Below are positions 18,301 through 30,039 of a DNA stretch of 64,000 nucleotides, piece by piece. The notes beneath the pieces are model-generated. The model saw nothing but the letters and a program-made list of their open reading frames with translations. It had not been told where the DNA came from and did not search any database. How positions within the stretch are numbered: position 1 is the first letter of the stretch; each line of letters begins with the position of its first letter. Source of the stretch: Pseudomonas sp. FP2335 (GTDB taxonomy: Bacteria; Pseudomonadota; Gammaproteobacteria; Pseudomonadales; Pseudomonadaceae). The translations under genes and the position numbers were made by a program. Location of the stretch: the NCBI RefSeq assembly GCF_030687535.1, contig NZ_CP117437.1, positions 682,001 through 746,000 on the forward strand. The letters run 5' to 3'.

Positions 18301-21299
18301 CCCTGGGCGTGAATAACGTGGCCGAGCTCAAATCGGCCATCGCGCAAACGCCGTTGCCACGGGCGCCATTGCGCACGGTGCTGCTGGAACACCCCATCGT
18401 CAAACCCGCCTATGACCCGGCGATGCGCCTGCTCGGTGGCGGTCGCGGGTTGCCGCAATTGCTGGCGAGTACCGCCAATGCCCTGCGTACACCCCAAGTG
18501 CGTGTGCGCCGGCTGTTTCGTACGTTCAGCGATGAGCAAATCACAGGCTTTATCGAGTCATTGGGCCCCAACGTACGCGGTGAGTTGACGCGGCTGGAAA
18601 CCGAGTACGCCGACCTCAAGCAGCACCTCAAAGCCTGGGTCCACAGCACTCGTCATGCCTCGCCGCTCTCGCAGAGCAATGCGCGCTATGTCGCCCAGCA
18701 AATCAAACGCTGCTGGCGGCGCGAGACGGGCAGCGAATTGCGCCTGACCCCGGCCCAACCCCATGGTTTACCTGCGCTCACCGCCGGCTTCGGGCATGTT
18801 CAGACGGTGGTCATACGCGCGATGAGCTGGTCGCCCGAGGCGGACACCTTTCTGAGTAACTTCACTGGCCTCAAGGTGCTCACGCTCGACCGCAGTGGCG
18901 TGCAGCAATTGCCCGAGGCCATCGGTGCCATGCGCGAGCTGACCTACCTGTCGATGCAGAACAATGGCTTGCGACTGACGGCGCACAGCGCGGCCCGCCT
19001 GGCGGCGCTGGAACGCCTGGAGTACGTGGACCTGTCCCACAACAACCTGGGGATTGCGCCGGACTTCAGCGGCATGCCCCAGCTCAAATACGTGGACTTG
19101 AAATACGCCGGGATCGAGCAGTGGCCAGCCGGGGTGCGCGATCAGCTCAACCTGCAGCGTTTCGATTTGCAGTTCAATCGGCTGCGCGCAATCCCTAGGG
19201 AAAACCTGGAGCCGGCCCCCGAGGATTTCCAGCAGAGGGTGCGCATCAACGGCGTGACCCTGATCGCGGGCAATCCGTTTCCACCCGAGGTGGCTCGCCA
19301 AGTGGACGACTACTGGCTGCGCCTCTCCCGGCAGCACCCCGAATTGCTCACCAGTAGTATCACCGACGCCTTCAGCGTCGAATCGCCAATGATCCGGCAA
19401 GTGCTGCACATGCACCCCGACATGACGTACATGCGTGCCAGGGAGCTGATTTGGAGCTTGGGGGAGGACGCCGAGGCCCATTTGACGCTCCAGGTGCAGG
19501 AATTCGATCGACTTTACGAACAGCTCAATGCCTGGGCTTTTTCTGGAGGGGGGGCGCATCAGCGTTATATCCGTGGCGACCGTTTGCAGCGCAACGTCCC
19601 GACCCGCGATGCACGCTTCACTGCCCGGGAGCTGATCGTCAAATGCTGGCTGCGTGACGCGCCGACGCGAAACGCACGTGACGGCACGCCCATCGGCTTC
19701 GCGCTCGACCTCAGCGGTCTGCCACTGCCCAGCCTGCCGAGCCTGGAGGCGGATTTCAGCCATGTGGGCTCGCTCAACTTGAGCAACATGGGGCTGGAGA
19801 CTTCCCCGGAGAGCTTCCTGATGAACTTTCGCGGTGTGCGCTGGCTGGACCTGTCCAACAACCGACTGCGCGAGCTGCCCCCCGCGCTGGAGCATATGCA
19901 AGGCTTGACCCGCTTGAGCCTGCAAAACAACCGGCTTCGCCTGACGCCGCAGACCCGGCAGATCCTGGCCGGGCGCGTGACCCTGCGTGCGCTGCTGTTG
20001 GACAATAACCCGCTGGGCATGTCGCCGGACTTCAGCAACATTGGCGATATGCGGTCATTGAGCCTGCACAGTGCCGGGCTCGACACCTGGCCCACGGGGC
20101 TGTGGGAGCAACCGTTGCTGGACCGTATCGACCTGAGTGACAACCGACTGACCGACATTCCGGCAGCACTGATCAACCCGCCCCCTGAAGACCTGGCGCA
20201 CAGTGCGCGGATCAGCGGCGTGACCCTCCTCGCGGACAACCCGCTGTCCGACGCCACGCTGCAGCAAGTCAACGCGTATGCCGGCCGGTTGCGTGAGGCC
20301 GGGCTGCTCACTGCGCAGCGGCCCAATGCCTTGGTGAGCACGGCCGGCAGGCGCAGCGCTCTTCTTGATGCAGACTTTGTGTCCGCCCCGTTCCAGCGTT
20401 GGACCCAAGGTCTCGACGCTGCTCAGGTGATTGCCCGTAGAGCCCAGTGGCGAGGTTTGCGCGGGCAGGCGGGCTCGGACGGCTTTTTCCAGATGTTGAA
20501 CGACCTGCAGGAGGCCGGGGTCGGCCACGCGGAGTTGCAGCGACGGGTGTGGGAGGTGATCGATAGCGTCACCGAGCACACGGCCGAGTCCGAAGCCTTG
20601 CGCGAGCGCATGTTCGACTGGGCCGGACGCGCCGCCTGCTGCGACCGCGCCGCGTTGTCGTTCAGCAATGTGGAAGTCATGACCCTGGTGGAGCGGGCGC
20701 GAGCGCAGGCCACTGACCTGGCCCAGGGGCCGGCGTTGATGAAACTGTCCCGCGGGTTGTTTCGCCTGGATCAGGTCGAGAGCATCGCCTTGAACGATAT
20801 CGCCACGCGCACTGCGGCGATCAACCAGGACCCGAGCCTGTCGACGGCGCAAAAACAGCACCGCATCGCCCAGCTTGAAGAAGTGGAAATCCGGCTGGCC
20901 TACCGCGTGGGGCTCAAGGGGCCGCAGCGCCTGGACCTACCGGGGCAGCCCGACCAGACGCGGTTTACCGTACTGGGCCGGGTCACCCCGGCCATGCTCG
21001 ACGCGGCCGAGGCCCAGGTGCTCAGGCTCAACGGGTCGCCGCAGGAGTTCCAGGCGTTGATGGCCAGGGAGTTTTGGCAGGATTTCATCACCAGTAAATA
21101 CCGCCCGCAGTTCGACACCCTCAGCAAGCCCTACCACGAACGCCTGGCGGTCTTGCATGACCAGGCTGAAGCGGGCTCGCTCAGCCGCGCGACCTATGAA
21201 GCCCAAGCCAAGGATTTGCAGGCACAACTGGCAGTGGAAGAGTCGGCCCTGATCGAAAGCCTGACGCGTCAGGAACTGCTTGAACACCCCCTGGACTGA
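15354..21299 (+). CDS. LRR-NEL E3 ubiquitin ligase toxin, two LRR modules
   Basis: A 1981-aa paralogue of the preceding gene without the SET-like tail. The N-terminus aligns in motif order: RVPAWFSQAPASRQAEL, PSWYRRATPQQ, a hydrophobic hairpin at about 460-520 (VFNLAAFVVPGLGPIMLAVG), then the shared LSNGEQRLWKPDLAPY segment. Two helix-plus-LRR modules end in the LRR blocks at about 18.78-19.20 and 19.74-20.17 kb, with clear repeats such as LRWLDLSNNRLRELP-type units. The NEL domain (about 1690-1981) has CCD in GRAACCDRAALSF, so catalytic Cys1762 with Asp1764; Cys1763 is an extra neighbour. I chose ATG 15354 because all three paralogues then begin MPD; ATG 15345 is also in frame. The protein ends in charged coiled-coil-like sequence. 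It is likely co-transcribed or serially transcribed with its neighbours. Confidence 0.85.
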   Translation: MPDLQPPPAEGGTLNADLRGVHYDVLKERVPAWFSQAPASRQAELGNYELHLPSWYRRATPQQHAALSSAHRHFRQALNQLENRLGNLNDIFEFAEQPLKDAIKSRFGLDVDVRNVYFARKYAFKDRDDLWGFLVLDRTNDPSLNHEYRGISLLEAALANFEPAEQKPPRCSDCQVITRWGSYDGDIIVRYPTVSAEAVAIAPHLFATLCRNLDLGTRYQQHINDILQPADPGEREALEGQLEEHQRQHLAVSTEIAHLQYAHKPNSTQVASGISAPVYDMLKQLLADAPAITLDGRPVVVQALKVFGIVLVGPLLIGPSRSGAGTPQRLVVYLPNDPQQPLREYEHSAAFMADLRMRLHSVAYRRFFSRFIPVRQQGEFFRKFNRLYQPTDRDAQGDFPLRSNPAQLPLGDVTLRGNLWPQLRRAMVEKIRADARAVAVPTGDEDSKARKERLQSYLDAVVSVFNLAAFVVPGLGPIMLAVGAVQMCHEVYEGIEAFENDDIRAMWAHFSSVALNVGFIGAGAYVLPRIQVSRVAEQLKPVTLSNGEQRLWKPDLAPYKVDLELAPDAQPDALGLFEHQGQKVLALDGDFYRVRQDVDSGDYRVQHPTRPHAYEPLLEHNQQGAWSHEAEEPLTWDATTVLRRLGHDVQSLNSEARQQAQLASGIDTDTLRTVHADQQPTPLLLADSLQRFRLHQELTTFIEQLGSADPATYAQADLAAQLDLMLRRGLLGNQPLRVLGSTGEVLWDDPAPAATPRTQVVLNHVQDANGAGLTEVLRTLQDQDPELKDIPGTAADSIDQRATLLRRYLAQQAADLKHALLEERYRALYPDADPAVQQLLTQYPKLPVPVARSLLDCTSTLERQALGNGGRLPETLDERARWAEQETRVARAYEGLFLDESAGLDTQRLALRTLETLPGWQRGSRIELRQFSADGELLDAIGSPDAGARRSLILTADGQFDSPGGRDFHSALWHLLSSAERQALGVNNVAELKSAIAQTPLPRAPLRTVLLEHPIVKPAYDPAMRLLGGGRGLPQLLASTANALRTPQVRVRRLFRTFSDEQITGFIESLGPNVRGELTRLETEYADLKQHLKAWVHSTRHASPLSQSNARYVAQQIKRCWRRETGSELRLTPAQPHGLPALTAGFGHVQTVVIRAMSWSPEADTFLSNFTGLKVLTLDRSGVQQLPEAIGAMRELTYLSMQNNGLRLTAHSAARLAALERLEYVDLSHNNLGIAPDFSGMPQLKYVDLKYAGIEQWPAGVRDQLNLQRFDLQFNRLRAIPRENLEPAPEDFQQRVRINGVTLIAGNPFPPEVARQVDDYWLRLSRQHPELLTSSITDAFSVESPMIRQVLHMHPDMTYMRARELIWSLGEDAEAHLTLQVQEFDRLYEQLNAWAFSGGGAHQRYIRGDRLQRNVPTRDARFTARELIVKCWLRDAPTRNARDGTPIGFALDLSGLPLPSLPSLEADFSHVGSLNLSNMGLETSPESFLMNFRGVRWLDLSNNRLRELPPALEHMQGLTRLSLQNNRLRLTPQTRQILAGRVTLRALLLDNNPLGMSPDFSNIGDMRSLSLHSAGLDTWPTGLWEQPLLDRIDLSDNRLTDIPAALINPPPEDLAHSARISGVTLLADNPLSDATLQQVNAYAGRLREAGLLTAQRPNALVSTAGRRSALLDADFVSAPFQRWTQGLDAAQVIARRAQWRGLRGQAGSDGFFQMLNDLQEAGVGHAELQRRVWEVIDSVTEHTAESEALRERMFDWAGRAACCDRAALSFSNVEVMTLVERARAQATDLAQGPALMKLSRGLFRLDQVESIALNDIATRTAAINQDPSLSTAQKQHRIAQLEEVEIRLAYRVGLKGPQRLDLPGQPDQTRFTVLGRVTPAMLDAAEAQVLRLNGSPQEFQALMAREFWQDFITSKYRPQFDTLSKPYHERLAVLHDQAEAGSLSRATYEAQAKDLQAQLAVEESALIESLTRQELLEHPLD

Positions 21300-21322
21300 A
21301 CGGCGGCGGGTAGATAGTTAGC

Positions 21323-21344
21323 GCCGCGCGCCAAACCGCGCGGC
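21323..21344. terminator. GC-rich hairpin between second and third NEL genes
   Basis: GCCGCGCG-CCAAAC-CGCGCGGC makes a perfect 8-bp stem with a 6-nt loop. It lies 24 nt after the stop of the second NEL gene and 40 nt before the start of the third. No immediate T-run follows, so it could attenuate or stabilise rather than terminate. Confidence 0.45.
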
Positions 21345-21384
21345 CTAGGATGGCCTTCTTTCACTCCTGAAAGTTGGTTATGCC

Positions 21385-24300
21385 ATGCCTGATTCCCCAA
21401 CCCTACGACCTGGCGAGCAAGGTCGGCATTATGCGTTCATTCGCCAGGCGGTCTCGTCCTGCCTGGTGCAATCCTCCCCCGAGCGTCGGCAGGCGCTCAA
21501 GCACACGTCGCCACAGGTGCCGGCATGGTACGCGGCGAGCAGCGAGTCCCAGCAGGCACAGCTCAAGGCTCTGCTGGACGCGCGTTGCGAATCGCTCAAT
21601 GCGCTGGAGAAAACCCTGGGCAAGCTGCAGTCGGTGCAGACCTTCGGCCAACCCTTGTTGGAGGCGGCGCTCAAAGACGCGGGTTTCCCACTGGATGTGA
21701 ACCGCACCTGGCTGCGCCTGTACAGCCCCGCCGAGGATGCGTTCGGGGTGGCCACGGCGGGGTTTCAGGTCAAGACCCTGTCCCTGTTGCAGGCGGCGCT
21801 GAACAATTTCGAAGCGCGGGAGGCCGCCGCCGGTTATTTCAACGTCGCCTCGGGGTTTATCACCGCGCCGGACGCCCGCGGGCACTTCGAGCGCGACACC
21901 ACTGCCATGCCCCTGGACACGTTCGTCCAGTTGTGCCGGCAACTCGACTTGGGCGCGCGTTACCAGGCCCACCTCAACGCCTTGCTCTACCCGTCGGACA
22001 CTGTGGCCGAAGGTGTCCTGCGCGAACGTTACCTGCGCTACCAGAAAGACGCGCTGTTGGCCGCGGCATTCCTCGCGCTGCTCAAGGGTGATATCGGCGC
22101 CGACGACCATGCGCTGCTGCTCAGGGTCGCCGCCGGCGAGCGCCCGATCATGCTCGGCGACAAGCAGGTGTGGTACCGCACGCCGTGTCTGATGAACCTG
22201 CACCTGCACGATTGCCTGATCATCGAGCCTTGCGTCAAATACGGGTACTCGGATTGGTTTATCGCCTATCTGCCCGATGACCCCGATCACCCCATCAAGC
22301 GCTATGCCTCCTTTAGCGAGTTCCAGAATGACCTGAGCCGGCGCCTCAAGACCCGCAATGGCCGCCAGGACGACTACCAGCGCTTTATCAGCCGGTTCAT
22401 TGCCTACAAGGATCGGCCGCATTATTTCCGTCGTCTCACCGAACTGGTGGTGGACGCGCCGCCGCAACCGTTCGCCGCGCAGTGGCTGCGTTCGGAGTGG
22501 GGCAAACTGGCCGCGAAGATCATCGCGCCGTCGCTGGCACCGCTCAACTCCCTGCCCGGCGCGGCGCAACCGCAGGTGCGCGTACCGATCGCCGACCCTG
22601 AGTTCAATATCAATGCTGACGCCATCGGCGGCATGTGGGGCGAGTTCGACCTGTGGCCGCAGCGCTTCGACGCGATGCGTCGGCGTGTGCTCGATGACGG
22701 CCGCGCCCAGGCCATTCCCACCGCCGACGCCGACAAGGCCGCCGGCGCCCTGCGCCTGCAGCATTACCTGAATATCGGCCTGTTCGCGGTCAACCTGCTG
22801 GCCATTGCCGTACCGCCATTGGGCGCGGTGATGTCGGTGGTGATGGTCGGGCAGATGCTCTATGAAGTGCTCGACGGTGTGATCGAACTCAGCCAGGGCG
22901 ACCGCGAGGCGGGTTGGGCGCATATCAGCGACGTGCTGGAAAACCTGGCGCAGTTGGCGGCGGGTGCGGCGGTGTTTCACTTCACGGTGTCGCCGTTTAT
23001 CGAACACCTGCAGTCGGTGCAATTGCCCAGCGGCAAGACGCGCCTGTGGAACCCCGACCTGTCTGCCTACGAGCACACGAGCCCTTTGCCCGGTGAGCCG
23101 GTTCGCGATGAGCGCGGGCTGCACAAGGTCGGTGATCGTCATTTTCTGACCCTGGAGGGCAAGCGCTACAGCGTGCGCCAGGACCCGCTGAGCGAGGGTT
23201 ACTACATCGAGCATCCCAGTCGCCCCGATGCCTATCGACCGCAACTGGTGGAAAACGGCAACGGCGCCTGGAACCACGAGTTGGAGCAGCCCCTGAGTTG
23301 GCAAGGGGTGACGTTGATGCGTCGTCTGGGGCCGGTGGTGGAGGGGTTCAGCGATCTGCAACTGGAACAGATCCGCCGTGTCAGTGGCGTAGAAGAAGAC
23401 GTGCTGCGCCGCCTGCATGTGGACGGCGAACCGGTGCCGGCGGCGCTGTTGGATACGATTCGCCAGTTCCGTGCCTACGACGCTGCGATGGAAGTGGCCC
23501 GTGGGATCGGTGCGGGCCTATTGCCCGCCGATCTGTGCGGCTATGCGGCGTCGCTGGTCGTCGAGCTGCCTGGCTGGCCGCCGGGCAAGGCGATCGAAGC
23601 ACTGGCGGACGCTGGCCTGTACGAGGCCTCGGTCAGGTACGGCGACGCCCTGGCGAGCGCGGCGGACACCCTGACGGTCAGCCGCCGCGAGCTGATGACC
23701 GGGCAATTACCCCGGCGCATCGTTGAATTCCTCGACGAAGCCGAGCTCGATACCCTCGTGGGCCGCCAAACGCGGCGCGACGTGCCGTCGCGGACCGCCG
23801 CTTTGCGCCAGCAGTTGCAGGCCCGGGCGCACTACTGCCGCTCCCGCCTGATGCGCAGCGTGTACACCTCTGCCGAACCGATGACCGACGCGGCGGTGAA
23901 GTTGGTGCAGCGTGACTTCAAGGGGCTACCGAGCTTGATGGTGCGCGAGATGCTGGCCGACGCCACACCGGCAGAGCAGGCGGCCTTGGCGCGCGGAGTG
24001 CGGGTGCCGTTGCGGTTGGCGGAACAAGCGCGACGGCTGCAGCAACGGGTGCGGCTGATACATGCATACGAAGGGCTCTACCTCGAAGCCCTGGCCAACC
24101 AAGACACCGAAGCCCTGGTGCTCAACAGCCTGGCCAACCTTCCCGGTTGGCACGATGGCCTGCGCCTGGAGGTGCTCGAAGGCAGCCTGGGGGGCCAATT
24201 GCGTGCCAGTTTCGGTGCGGCGGATGCCGCGCAGTACAAGGCGCTGGTGCGGGTCGCTGAGGGGCAGTATCAGGCGTTCGATGCCCAGGGTCAGGAGTTG

Positions 24301-26382
24301 CATGGAGTGAACGGTCTGTACGGGGCCCTGCAACATGCATTGACCGACGCCCACCGCAACGCGATCGGCTTGCCCCATGTCGGGCAGGGCGAACAGCTGA
24401 AAAACCTGCTGATCGCCAAGGCCCTGCCCCGCGAGCGGCTGCGCCAGGTGCTCGGTATGCAGTCGGTACGCAAACCCTGGTTCAGGTGGCCGCAACGCCT
24501 GTCCGACAACCGTTTGGGCTATCCCCTCAGCGGGCGTGGGCGCGGCACTTGGCGCGGGATCATCGAAGAGCGCGTGAGGAACCTCTACCGCACCATCAAC
24601 CCCGCGCAGATGGAGGAGTACCTGCGCGGCCGCAACCTGGAAGATGACAGCTGGCTCAAGGCGTTGGAAGCCGAGTTCAAGCTACTGGACAGCGTCTTGA
24701 GCCGCTGGTTGGTGGACGGCCCCAGGGACAGGGCGACCCTCAGGCTCCGCCGCAGGCTGTATGACACCCTTAAAGCGGTCTGGGCCAAAAGCGGTGAGTG
24801 GGATGTCGATGTGCAGGGCAACTACCGTGGGCAGCGGATACGTCTGAATGACACGGCGATGGGCGCACAAATCGCAACCCTGCCGCCATTGCCGGGTAAC
24901 TTCGACCATGTCACCAGCATTCACTTGCCCGGGTGCGGGTTGACCGATCAGGGGGCGGGATTTCTATCGGCTTTTCGTCGCTTACGCATCCTCAACCTGG
25001 AGGGCAACCAACTGACGCGCTTGCCCGAAGTGTGTGCGGACATGCGGTACATCGAAGGCCTGGACCTGTCCGACAACGCAGTGGTGCTCACACAGGAGGC
25101 TGCGTTGCAGATCCGCGCCATGCATCGCATGGAATGGCTGGCGCTGCAGGGCAACCCGTTGTCCAGGCCAGTGGACATCAGCCGTATGCCACGGCTGCGA
25201 TGGCTGTATCTGTCGGGTTGCGATTTGCAGGCGTGGCCCGTCGGAATATTTGCCTTCCCACGGCCACGGGAGTTTCTGTTGGAACTGACCGGTAACCGCC
25301 TCACGGCCATCCCGGACGTTGCCCCCGGTTCCGAGCGGGCAAGGGTCCTGGCCAGGACGGCGGTGACCCGGGATTGGCTGGCCCCCGAGGTACTCGTCAA
25401 GCTCAAGTTGTACCTCGAATCCGTCGGCCTGGACCCGGATCGACGGTTGCCGCCACGCGGCGCCCAGGACAGCGCGCACTGGATGAGTGGGCTGACCCAG
25501 GAGCAGTGGCTGAGTAAGCAAATGGACTGGAATGACCTGGAAGAGGCGGTGGACAGCGAGCCGTTTTTCGATGAAATCCGCAAGCTCGGCGAACACCTGG
25601 ATCAACGACCGCAGGCGTACAAGATCGACTTGACCGCCAAGGTCTGGCGCATGCTGGAGGCGATGGCGGGTAGTGCCGACCTGCGCGAGCGCTTGTTCCA
25701 GATGGCCGCGGCGCCCACCACCTGTGTCGATGCAGGGGCGCAGTTGTTCAATGCCATGGGGGTCGAGGTACTGCTGCATGAGGCGTTGTTGCTGCCCAAT
25801 CCTGACTTGAAGCGGTTGGAACTGTTGGACCTGGCCAGGGGCAAGGCACGGCTCGATGAGCTGGGACGCATCGCCCATGCCCGGGTGAGTGAGCTGGTCG
25901 ACCAGGGGCGCCCGTTCCCCCAATACGACAGCGAGGGCGGCCTGATTCAGCAGGTCGACGCCCAGGGCCGCCCGGTGCCCAGTATCGATGAGGTGGAAAT
26001 TCATTTGGCCTATGTCACGCGGCTGGCCGATCGGCTGGACCTGCCGTGGCAGACGGGCATGTTGTACCGGGAACCGGACGTCACCGACGCGATGATCGAA
26101 GACGCCTACACGCGCGTCGTCGCGCTGGAGCGTGGCGAGCTGTTACGCGAGGGCATCATCGACCAACCGTTCTGGGTCGACTATGTACAGGCGGAGTTTC
26201 CCGCTGAGTTCGAGGCTGTCAACGCCAGGAGCGAGGTATTGATTAACCGGTATGCGGTCCTGCAGGACATCCGCGACGACGAGTATTTTGCCGAGATGGC
26301 CAAGCTCGGCGAGGAACGCAAAAACGTCCTGCGCCGGCTGACTGACCGCTTGATGGGGCGTACGCCTCAGAATAGGAAGTAA
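21385..26382 (+). CDS. LRR-NEL E3 ubiquitin ligase toxin, one LRR module
   Basis: A 1665-aa third paralogue. It has the same order: ToxA_N-like N-terminus ([20 protein letters not shown]), hydrophobic hairpin at about 463-500 ([20 protein letters not shown]), the [18 protein letters not shown] segment, and helical linkers. A single LRR block lies at about 24.91-25.31 kb ([41 protein letters not shown]). The NEL domain is at about 1380-1650 with CVD in [13 protein letters not shown], so Cys1447/Asp1449. Start ATG 21385 gives MPDSPTL. Its stop lies inside the 3' end of the convergent ureC: the two coding regions overlap by 16 bp (26367-26382), with no room for a terminator. NEL enzymes ubiquitinate host proteins; the targets here are unknown and presumably set by the LRR. 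Confidence 0.85.
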   Translation: MPDSPTLRPGEQGRHYAFIRQAVSSCLVQSSPERRQALKHTSPQVPAWYAASSESQQAQLKALLDARCESLNALEKTLGKLQSVQTFGQPLLEAALKDAGFPLDVNRTWLRLYSPAEDAFGVATAGFQVKTLSLLQAALNNFEAREAAAGYFNVASGFITAPDARGHFERDTTAMPLDTFVQLCRQLDLGARYQAHLNALLYPSDTVAEGVLRERYLRYQKDALLAAAFLALLKGDIGADDHALLLRVAAGERPIMLGDKQVWYRTPCLMNLHLHDCLIIEPCVKYGYSDWFIAYLPDDPDHPIKRYASFSEFQNDLSRRLKTRNGRQDDYQRFISRFIAYKDRPHYFRRLTELVVDAPPQPFAAQWLRSEWGKLAAKIIAPSLAPLNSLPGAAQPQVRVPIADPEFNINADAIGGMWGEFDLWPQRFDAMRRRVLDDGRAQAIPTADADKAAGALRLQHYLNIGLFAVNLLAIAVPPLGAVMSVVMVGQMLYEVLDGVIELSQGDREAGWAHISDVLENLAQLAAGAAVFHFTVSPFIEHLQSVQLPSGKTRLWNPDLSAYEHTSPLPGEPVRDERGLHKVGDRHFLTLEGKRYSVRQDPLSEGYYIEHPSRPDAYRPQLVENGNGAWNHELEQPLSWQGVTLMRRLGPVVEGFSDLQLEQIRRVSGVEEDVLRRLHVDGEPVPAALLDTIRQFRAYDAAMEVARGIGAGLLPADLCGYAASLVVELPGWPPGKAIEALADAGLYEASVRYGDALASAADTLTVSRRELMTGQLPRRIVEFLDEAELDTLVGRQTRRDVPSRTAALRQQLQARAHYCRSRLMRSVYTSAEPMTDAAVKLVQRDFKGLPSLMVREMLADATPAEQAALARGVRVPLRLAEQARRLQQRVRLIHAYEGLYLEALANQDTEALVLNSLANLPGWHDGLRLEVLEGSLGGQLRASFGAADAAQYKALVRVAEGQYQAFDAQGQELHGVNGLYGALQHALTDAHRNAIGLPHVGQGEQLKNLLIAKALPRERLRQVLGMQSVRKPWFRWPQRLSDNRLGYPLSGRGRGTWRGIIEERVRNLYRTINPAQMEEYLRGRNLEDDSWLKALEAEFKLLDSVLSRWLVDGPRDRATLRLRRRLYDTLKAVWAKSGEWDVDVQGNYRGQRIRLNDTAMGAQIATLPPLPGNFDHVTSIHLPGCGLTDQGAGFLSAFRRLRILNLEGNQLTRLPEVCADMRYIEGLDLSDNAVVLTQEAALQIRAMHRMEWLALQGNPLSRPVDISRMPRLRWLYLSGCDLQAWPVGIFAFPRPREFLLELTGNRLTAIPDVAPGSERARVLARTAVTRDWLAPEVLVKLKLYLESVGLDPDRRLPPRGAQDSAHWMSGLTQEQWLSKQMDWNDLEEAVDSEPFFDEIRKLGEHLDQRPQAYKIDLTAKVWRMLEAMAGSADLRERLFQMAAAPTTCVDAGAQLFNAMGVEVLLHEALLLPNPDLKRLELLDLARGKARLDELGRIAHARVSELVDQGRPFPQYDSEGGLIQQVDAQGRPVPSIDEVEIHLAYVTRLADRLDLPWQTGMLYREPDVTDAMIEDAYTRVVALERGELLREGIIDQPFWVDYVQAEFPAEFEAVNARSEVLINRYAVLQDIRDDEYFAEMAKLGEERKNVLRRLTDRLMGRTPQNRK

Positions 26383-28067
26383 CGCTGGGCCATCGGCAGC
26401 ACCTCGGCCGGTTCGCACCACAGCAACACGCCGTCAGCCTTGACCTGGTAGGTCTGGGGGTCTACCTCGATGTCCGGCAGGTAATCGTTGTGGATCAGGT
26501 CGGTTTTCTGCACGTCGCGGCAGCCTTTGACCACCGCGATCTGCTTCTTCAAGCCCAGGGCTGCGGGCAACCCGGCGTCCTGGGCAGCCTGGCTGATAAA
26601 GGTCAGGCTGGTGGCGTGCAGCGAGGCGCCGAAGCTGGCGAACATCGGGCGGTAGTGCACCGGCTGCGGCGTGGGGATCGAGGCGTTGGCGTCGCCCATC
26701 AGGCTGGAGGCAATCGCACCGCCCTTGAGGATCAGGGTCGGCTTGATACCGAAAAACGCCGGGCGCCACAGCACCAGGTCGGCCCACTTGCCGACTTCGA
26801 TGGAGCCGACAATGTGGCTCACGCCATGGGTGATCGCCGGGTTGATGGTGTACTTGGCGATGTAGCGCTTGGCGCGGAAGTTGTCGTTGCCGGGGCCGTC
26901 GCCGGGCAGCGGGCCGCGTTGTTTTTTCATCTTGTCGGCGGTCTGCCAAGTGCGCGTGATCACCTCGCCGACGCGGCCCATGGCCTGGCTGTCGGAACTG
27001 ATCATGGAGAACGCGCCGAGGTCGTGCAGGATGTCTTCGGCGGCGATGGTTTCGCGGCGGATGCGGCTTTCGGCGAAGGCCACGTCTTCGGCAATGCTCG
27101 GGTCCAGGTGATGGCAGACCATCAGCATGTCGAGGTGTTCGTCGATGGTGTTACGGGTGAACGGGCGTGTCGGGTTGGTCGAGCTGGGCAGCACGTTGGG
27201 GAAGCCGCAGGCCTTGATGATGTCTGGCGCGTGGCCGCCGCCGGCACCTTCGGTGTGATAGGTGTGGATGGTGCGGCCCTTGAGGGCGGCTAGGGTGGTT
27301 TCGACGAAGCCCGACTCGTTGAGGGTGTCGCTGTGGATCGCCACCTGCACGTCGTAGTCGTCGGCCACGCTCAGGCAGTTGTCGATGCTTGCCGGGGTGG
27401 TGCCCCAGTCTTCATGCAGCTTCAAACCGATGGCGCCGGCCTTGACCTGTTCGATCAACGGCTCCGGCAGGCTGGCGTTGCCCTTGCCGGTGAAGCCGAT
27501 GTTCATCGGGAACGAATCACTGGCCTGGAGCATGCGCGCCAGGTGCCATGGGCCCGAGGTGCAGGTGGTCGCATTGGTGCCGGTGGCCGGTCCCGTGCCG
27601 CCGCCGATCATGGTGGTGACGCCGCTGGTCAGCGCTTCTTCGATCTGCTGCGGGCAGATGAAATGCACATGGCTGTCGATGCCGCCGGCGGTGAGGATCA
27701 TGCCTTCGCCGGCGATCACCTCGGTGCTGGCGCCGATGGCCATGGTCACGCCGGGCTGGATGTCCGGGTTGCCGGCCTTGCCGATCGCATGGATGCGCCC
27801 GTTCTTGAGGCCGACGTCAGCCTTGACGATGCCCCAGTGGTCGATGATCAGCGCGTTGGTGATCAGGGTGTCGACCACTTCACTGGCGAGCAATTGGCTC
27901 TGGCCCTGGCCGTCGCGGATGACCTTGCCACCGCCGAATTTGACTTCTTCGCCGTAGACGGTGAAGTCCTGTTCGACTTCGACGAACAGTTCGGTGTCGG
28001 CCAGGCGGACCTTGTCACCGACGGTGGGGCCGTACATGTCGGCGTAGGCTTGGCGGCTGATTTTCAT
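26367..28067 (-). CDS. ureC: Urease alpha subunit
   Basis: A 566-aa catalytic subunit, the standard family length. It hydrolyses urea to ammonia and carbamate using a dinuclear nickel site in the cytoplasm. Visible active-site elements: [13 protein letters not shown] (two nickel-ligand His), [12 protein letters not shown] (the Lys that is carbamylated), [17 protein letters not shown] (nickel/substrate His), and the flap [18 protein letters not shown] with the Cys-His-His. The start at 28067 gives [18 protein letters not shown], the conserved UreC N-terminus; upstream in-frame codons translate a REP element. It is last in the urt-ure array. The nickel-insertion genes ureE, ureF and ureG are not in this window, as in P. 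aeruginosa, where from memory they sit some distance away. Confidence 0.97.
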   Translation of the reverse strand: MKISRQAYADMYGPTVGDKVRLADTELFVEVEQDFTVYGEEVKFGGGKVIRDGQGQSQLLASEVVDTLITNALIIDHWGIVKADVGLKNGRIHAIGKAGNPDIQPGVTMAIGASTEVIAGEGMILTAGGIDSHVHFICPQQIEEALTSGVTTMIGGGTGPATGTNATTCTSGPWHLARMLQASDSFPMNIGFTGKGNASLPEPLIEQVKAGAIGLKLHEDWGTTPASIDNCLSVADDYDVQVAIHSDTLNESGFVETTLAALKGRTIHTYHTEGAGGGHAPDIIKACGFPNVLPSSTNPTRPFTRNTIDEHLDMLMVCHHLDPSIAEDVAFAESRIRRETIAAEDILHDLGAFSMISSDSQAMGRVGEVITRTWQTADKMKKQRGPLPGDGPGNDNFRAKRYIAKYTINPAITHGVSHIVGSIEVGKWADLVLWRPAFFGIKPTLILKGGAIASSLMGDANASIPTPQPVHYRPMFASFGASLHATSLTFISQAAQDAGLPAALGLKKQIAVVKGCRDVQKTDLIHNDYLPDIEVDPQTYQVKADGVLLWCEPAEVLPMAQRYFLF

Positions 28068-28105
28068 GTGGTTGCCCTGAAATATTTGTGTTGAATGTGA
28101 GACTG

Positions 28106-28193
28106 CTTTCGCGAGCAAGCCCGCTCCCACATGGGATCGGTGTTGTTCAAGCGAACGCGGTCAAAATGTGGGAGCGGGCTTGCTCGCGAAGAG
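28106..28193. repeat. Outward-facing REP pair between ureB and ureC
   Basis: TTTCGCGAGCAAGCCCGCTC at 28107 onward and TGTGGGAGCGGGCTTGCTCG from 28167 have the outward orientation. They fill the ureB-ureC junction of the urease array. Confidence 0.85.
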
Positions 28194-28196
28194 GCC

Positions 28197-29550
<1,354 letters not shown>

Positions 29551-29559
29551 GGCCGTGCC

Positions 29560-29862
29560 TCACGCGATGGGCTGGTGGACGGTGACGAGCTTGGTGCCGT
29601 CGGGAAAGGTGGCTTCCACCTGGATGTCCGGGATCATTTCCGGGATGCCTTCCATCACTTGTTCGCGGCTGAGCAGGGTGGTGCCGAAGTGCATCAGGTC
29701 GGCCACCGTGCGGCCATCGCGGGCGCCTTCCATCAGCGCGGCGGAGATGTAGGCGATGGTCTCCGGGTAGTTGAGCTTCACGCCACGCGCGAGGCGACGC
29801 TCGGCGACCAGGCCGGCGGTGAAGATCAGCAATTTGTCTTTTTCCCGTGGGGTCAGGTCCAT
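29560..29862 (-). CDS. ureA: Urease gamma subunit
   Basis: A 100-aa UreA of standard length. It begins [23 protein letters not shown] and carries [22 protein letters not shown], the strongly conserved UreA core, ending [14 protein letters not shown]. It is a structural partner of UreB and UreC in the cytosolic urease. It is the third of the ure genes in transcription order after ureD, separated from ureD by a REPIN-filled gap, with the MddA-like gene immediately downstream. Confidence 0.97.
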
Positions 29863-29925
29863 GGTTCAAGATCCTTCATCAATACATTCTCAAATACACC
29901 CGAGATCAAATGTTGAGTGAGCTTG

Positions 29926-30014
29926 TGTGGGAGCGGGCTTGCTCGCGAATGCGGTGGATCAGCAATAGATGCATTGACTGACACACTGCATTCGCGAGCA
30001 AGCCCGCTCCCACA
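29926..30014. repeat. REPIN between ureD and ureA
   Basis: Inward-facing REP pair (TGTGGGAGCGGGCTTGCTCG and reverse complement) enclosing a palindromic spacer with matching TGCATT/AATGCA-type sequences. It occupies most of the ureD-ureA junction. Confidence 0.9.
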
Positions 30015-30039
30015 CAAACCGATTCCCACATTTGGATCG

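Noticed and set aside
21403..23418. 671-codon minus-strand open frame opposite the third NEL gene
   Set aside because: Antisense shadow of a supported gene, with low-complexity His/Arg/Gln/Val composition and no motif.
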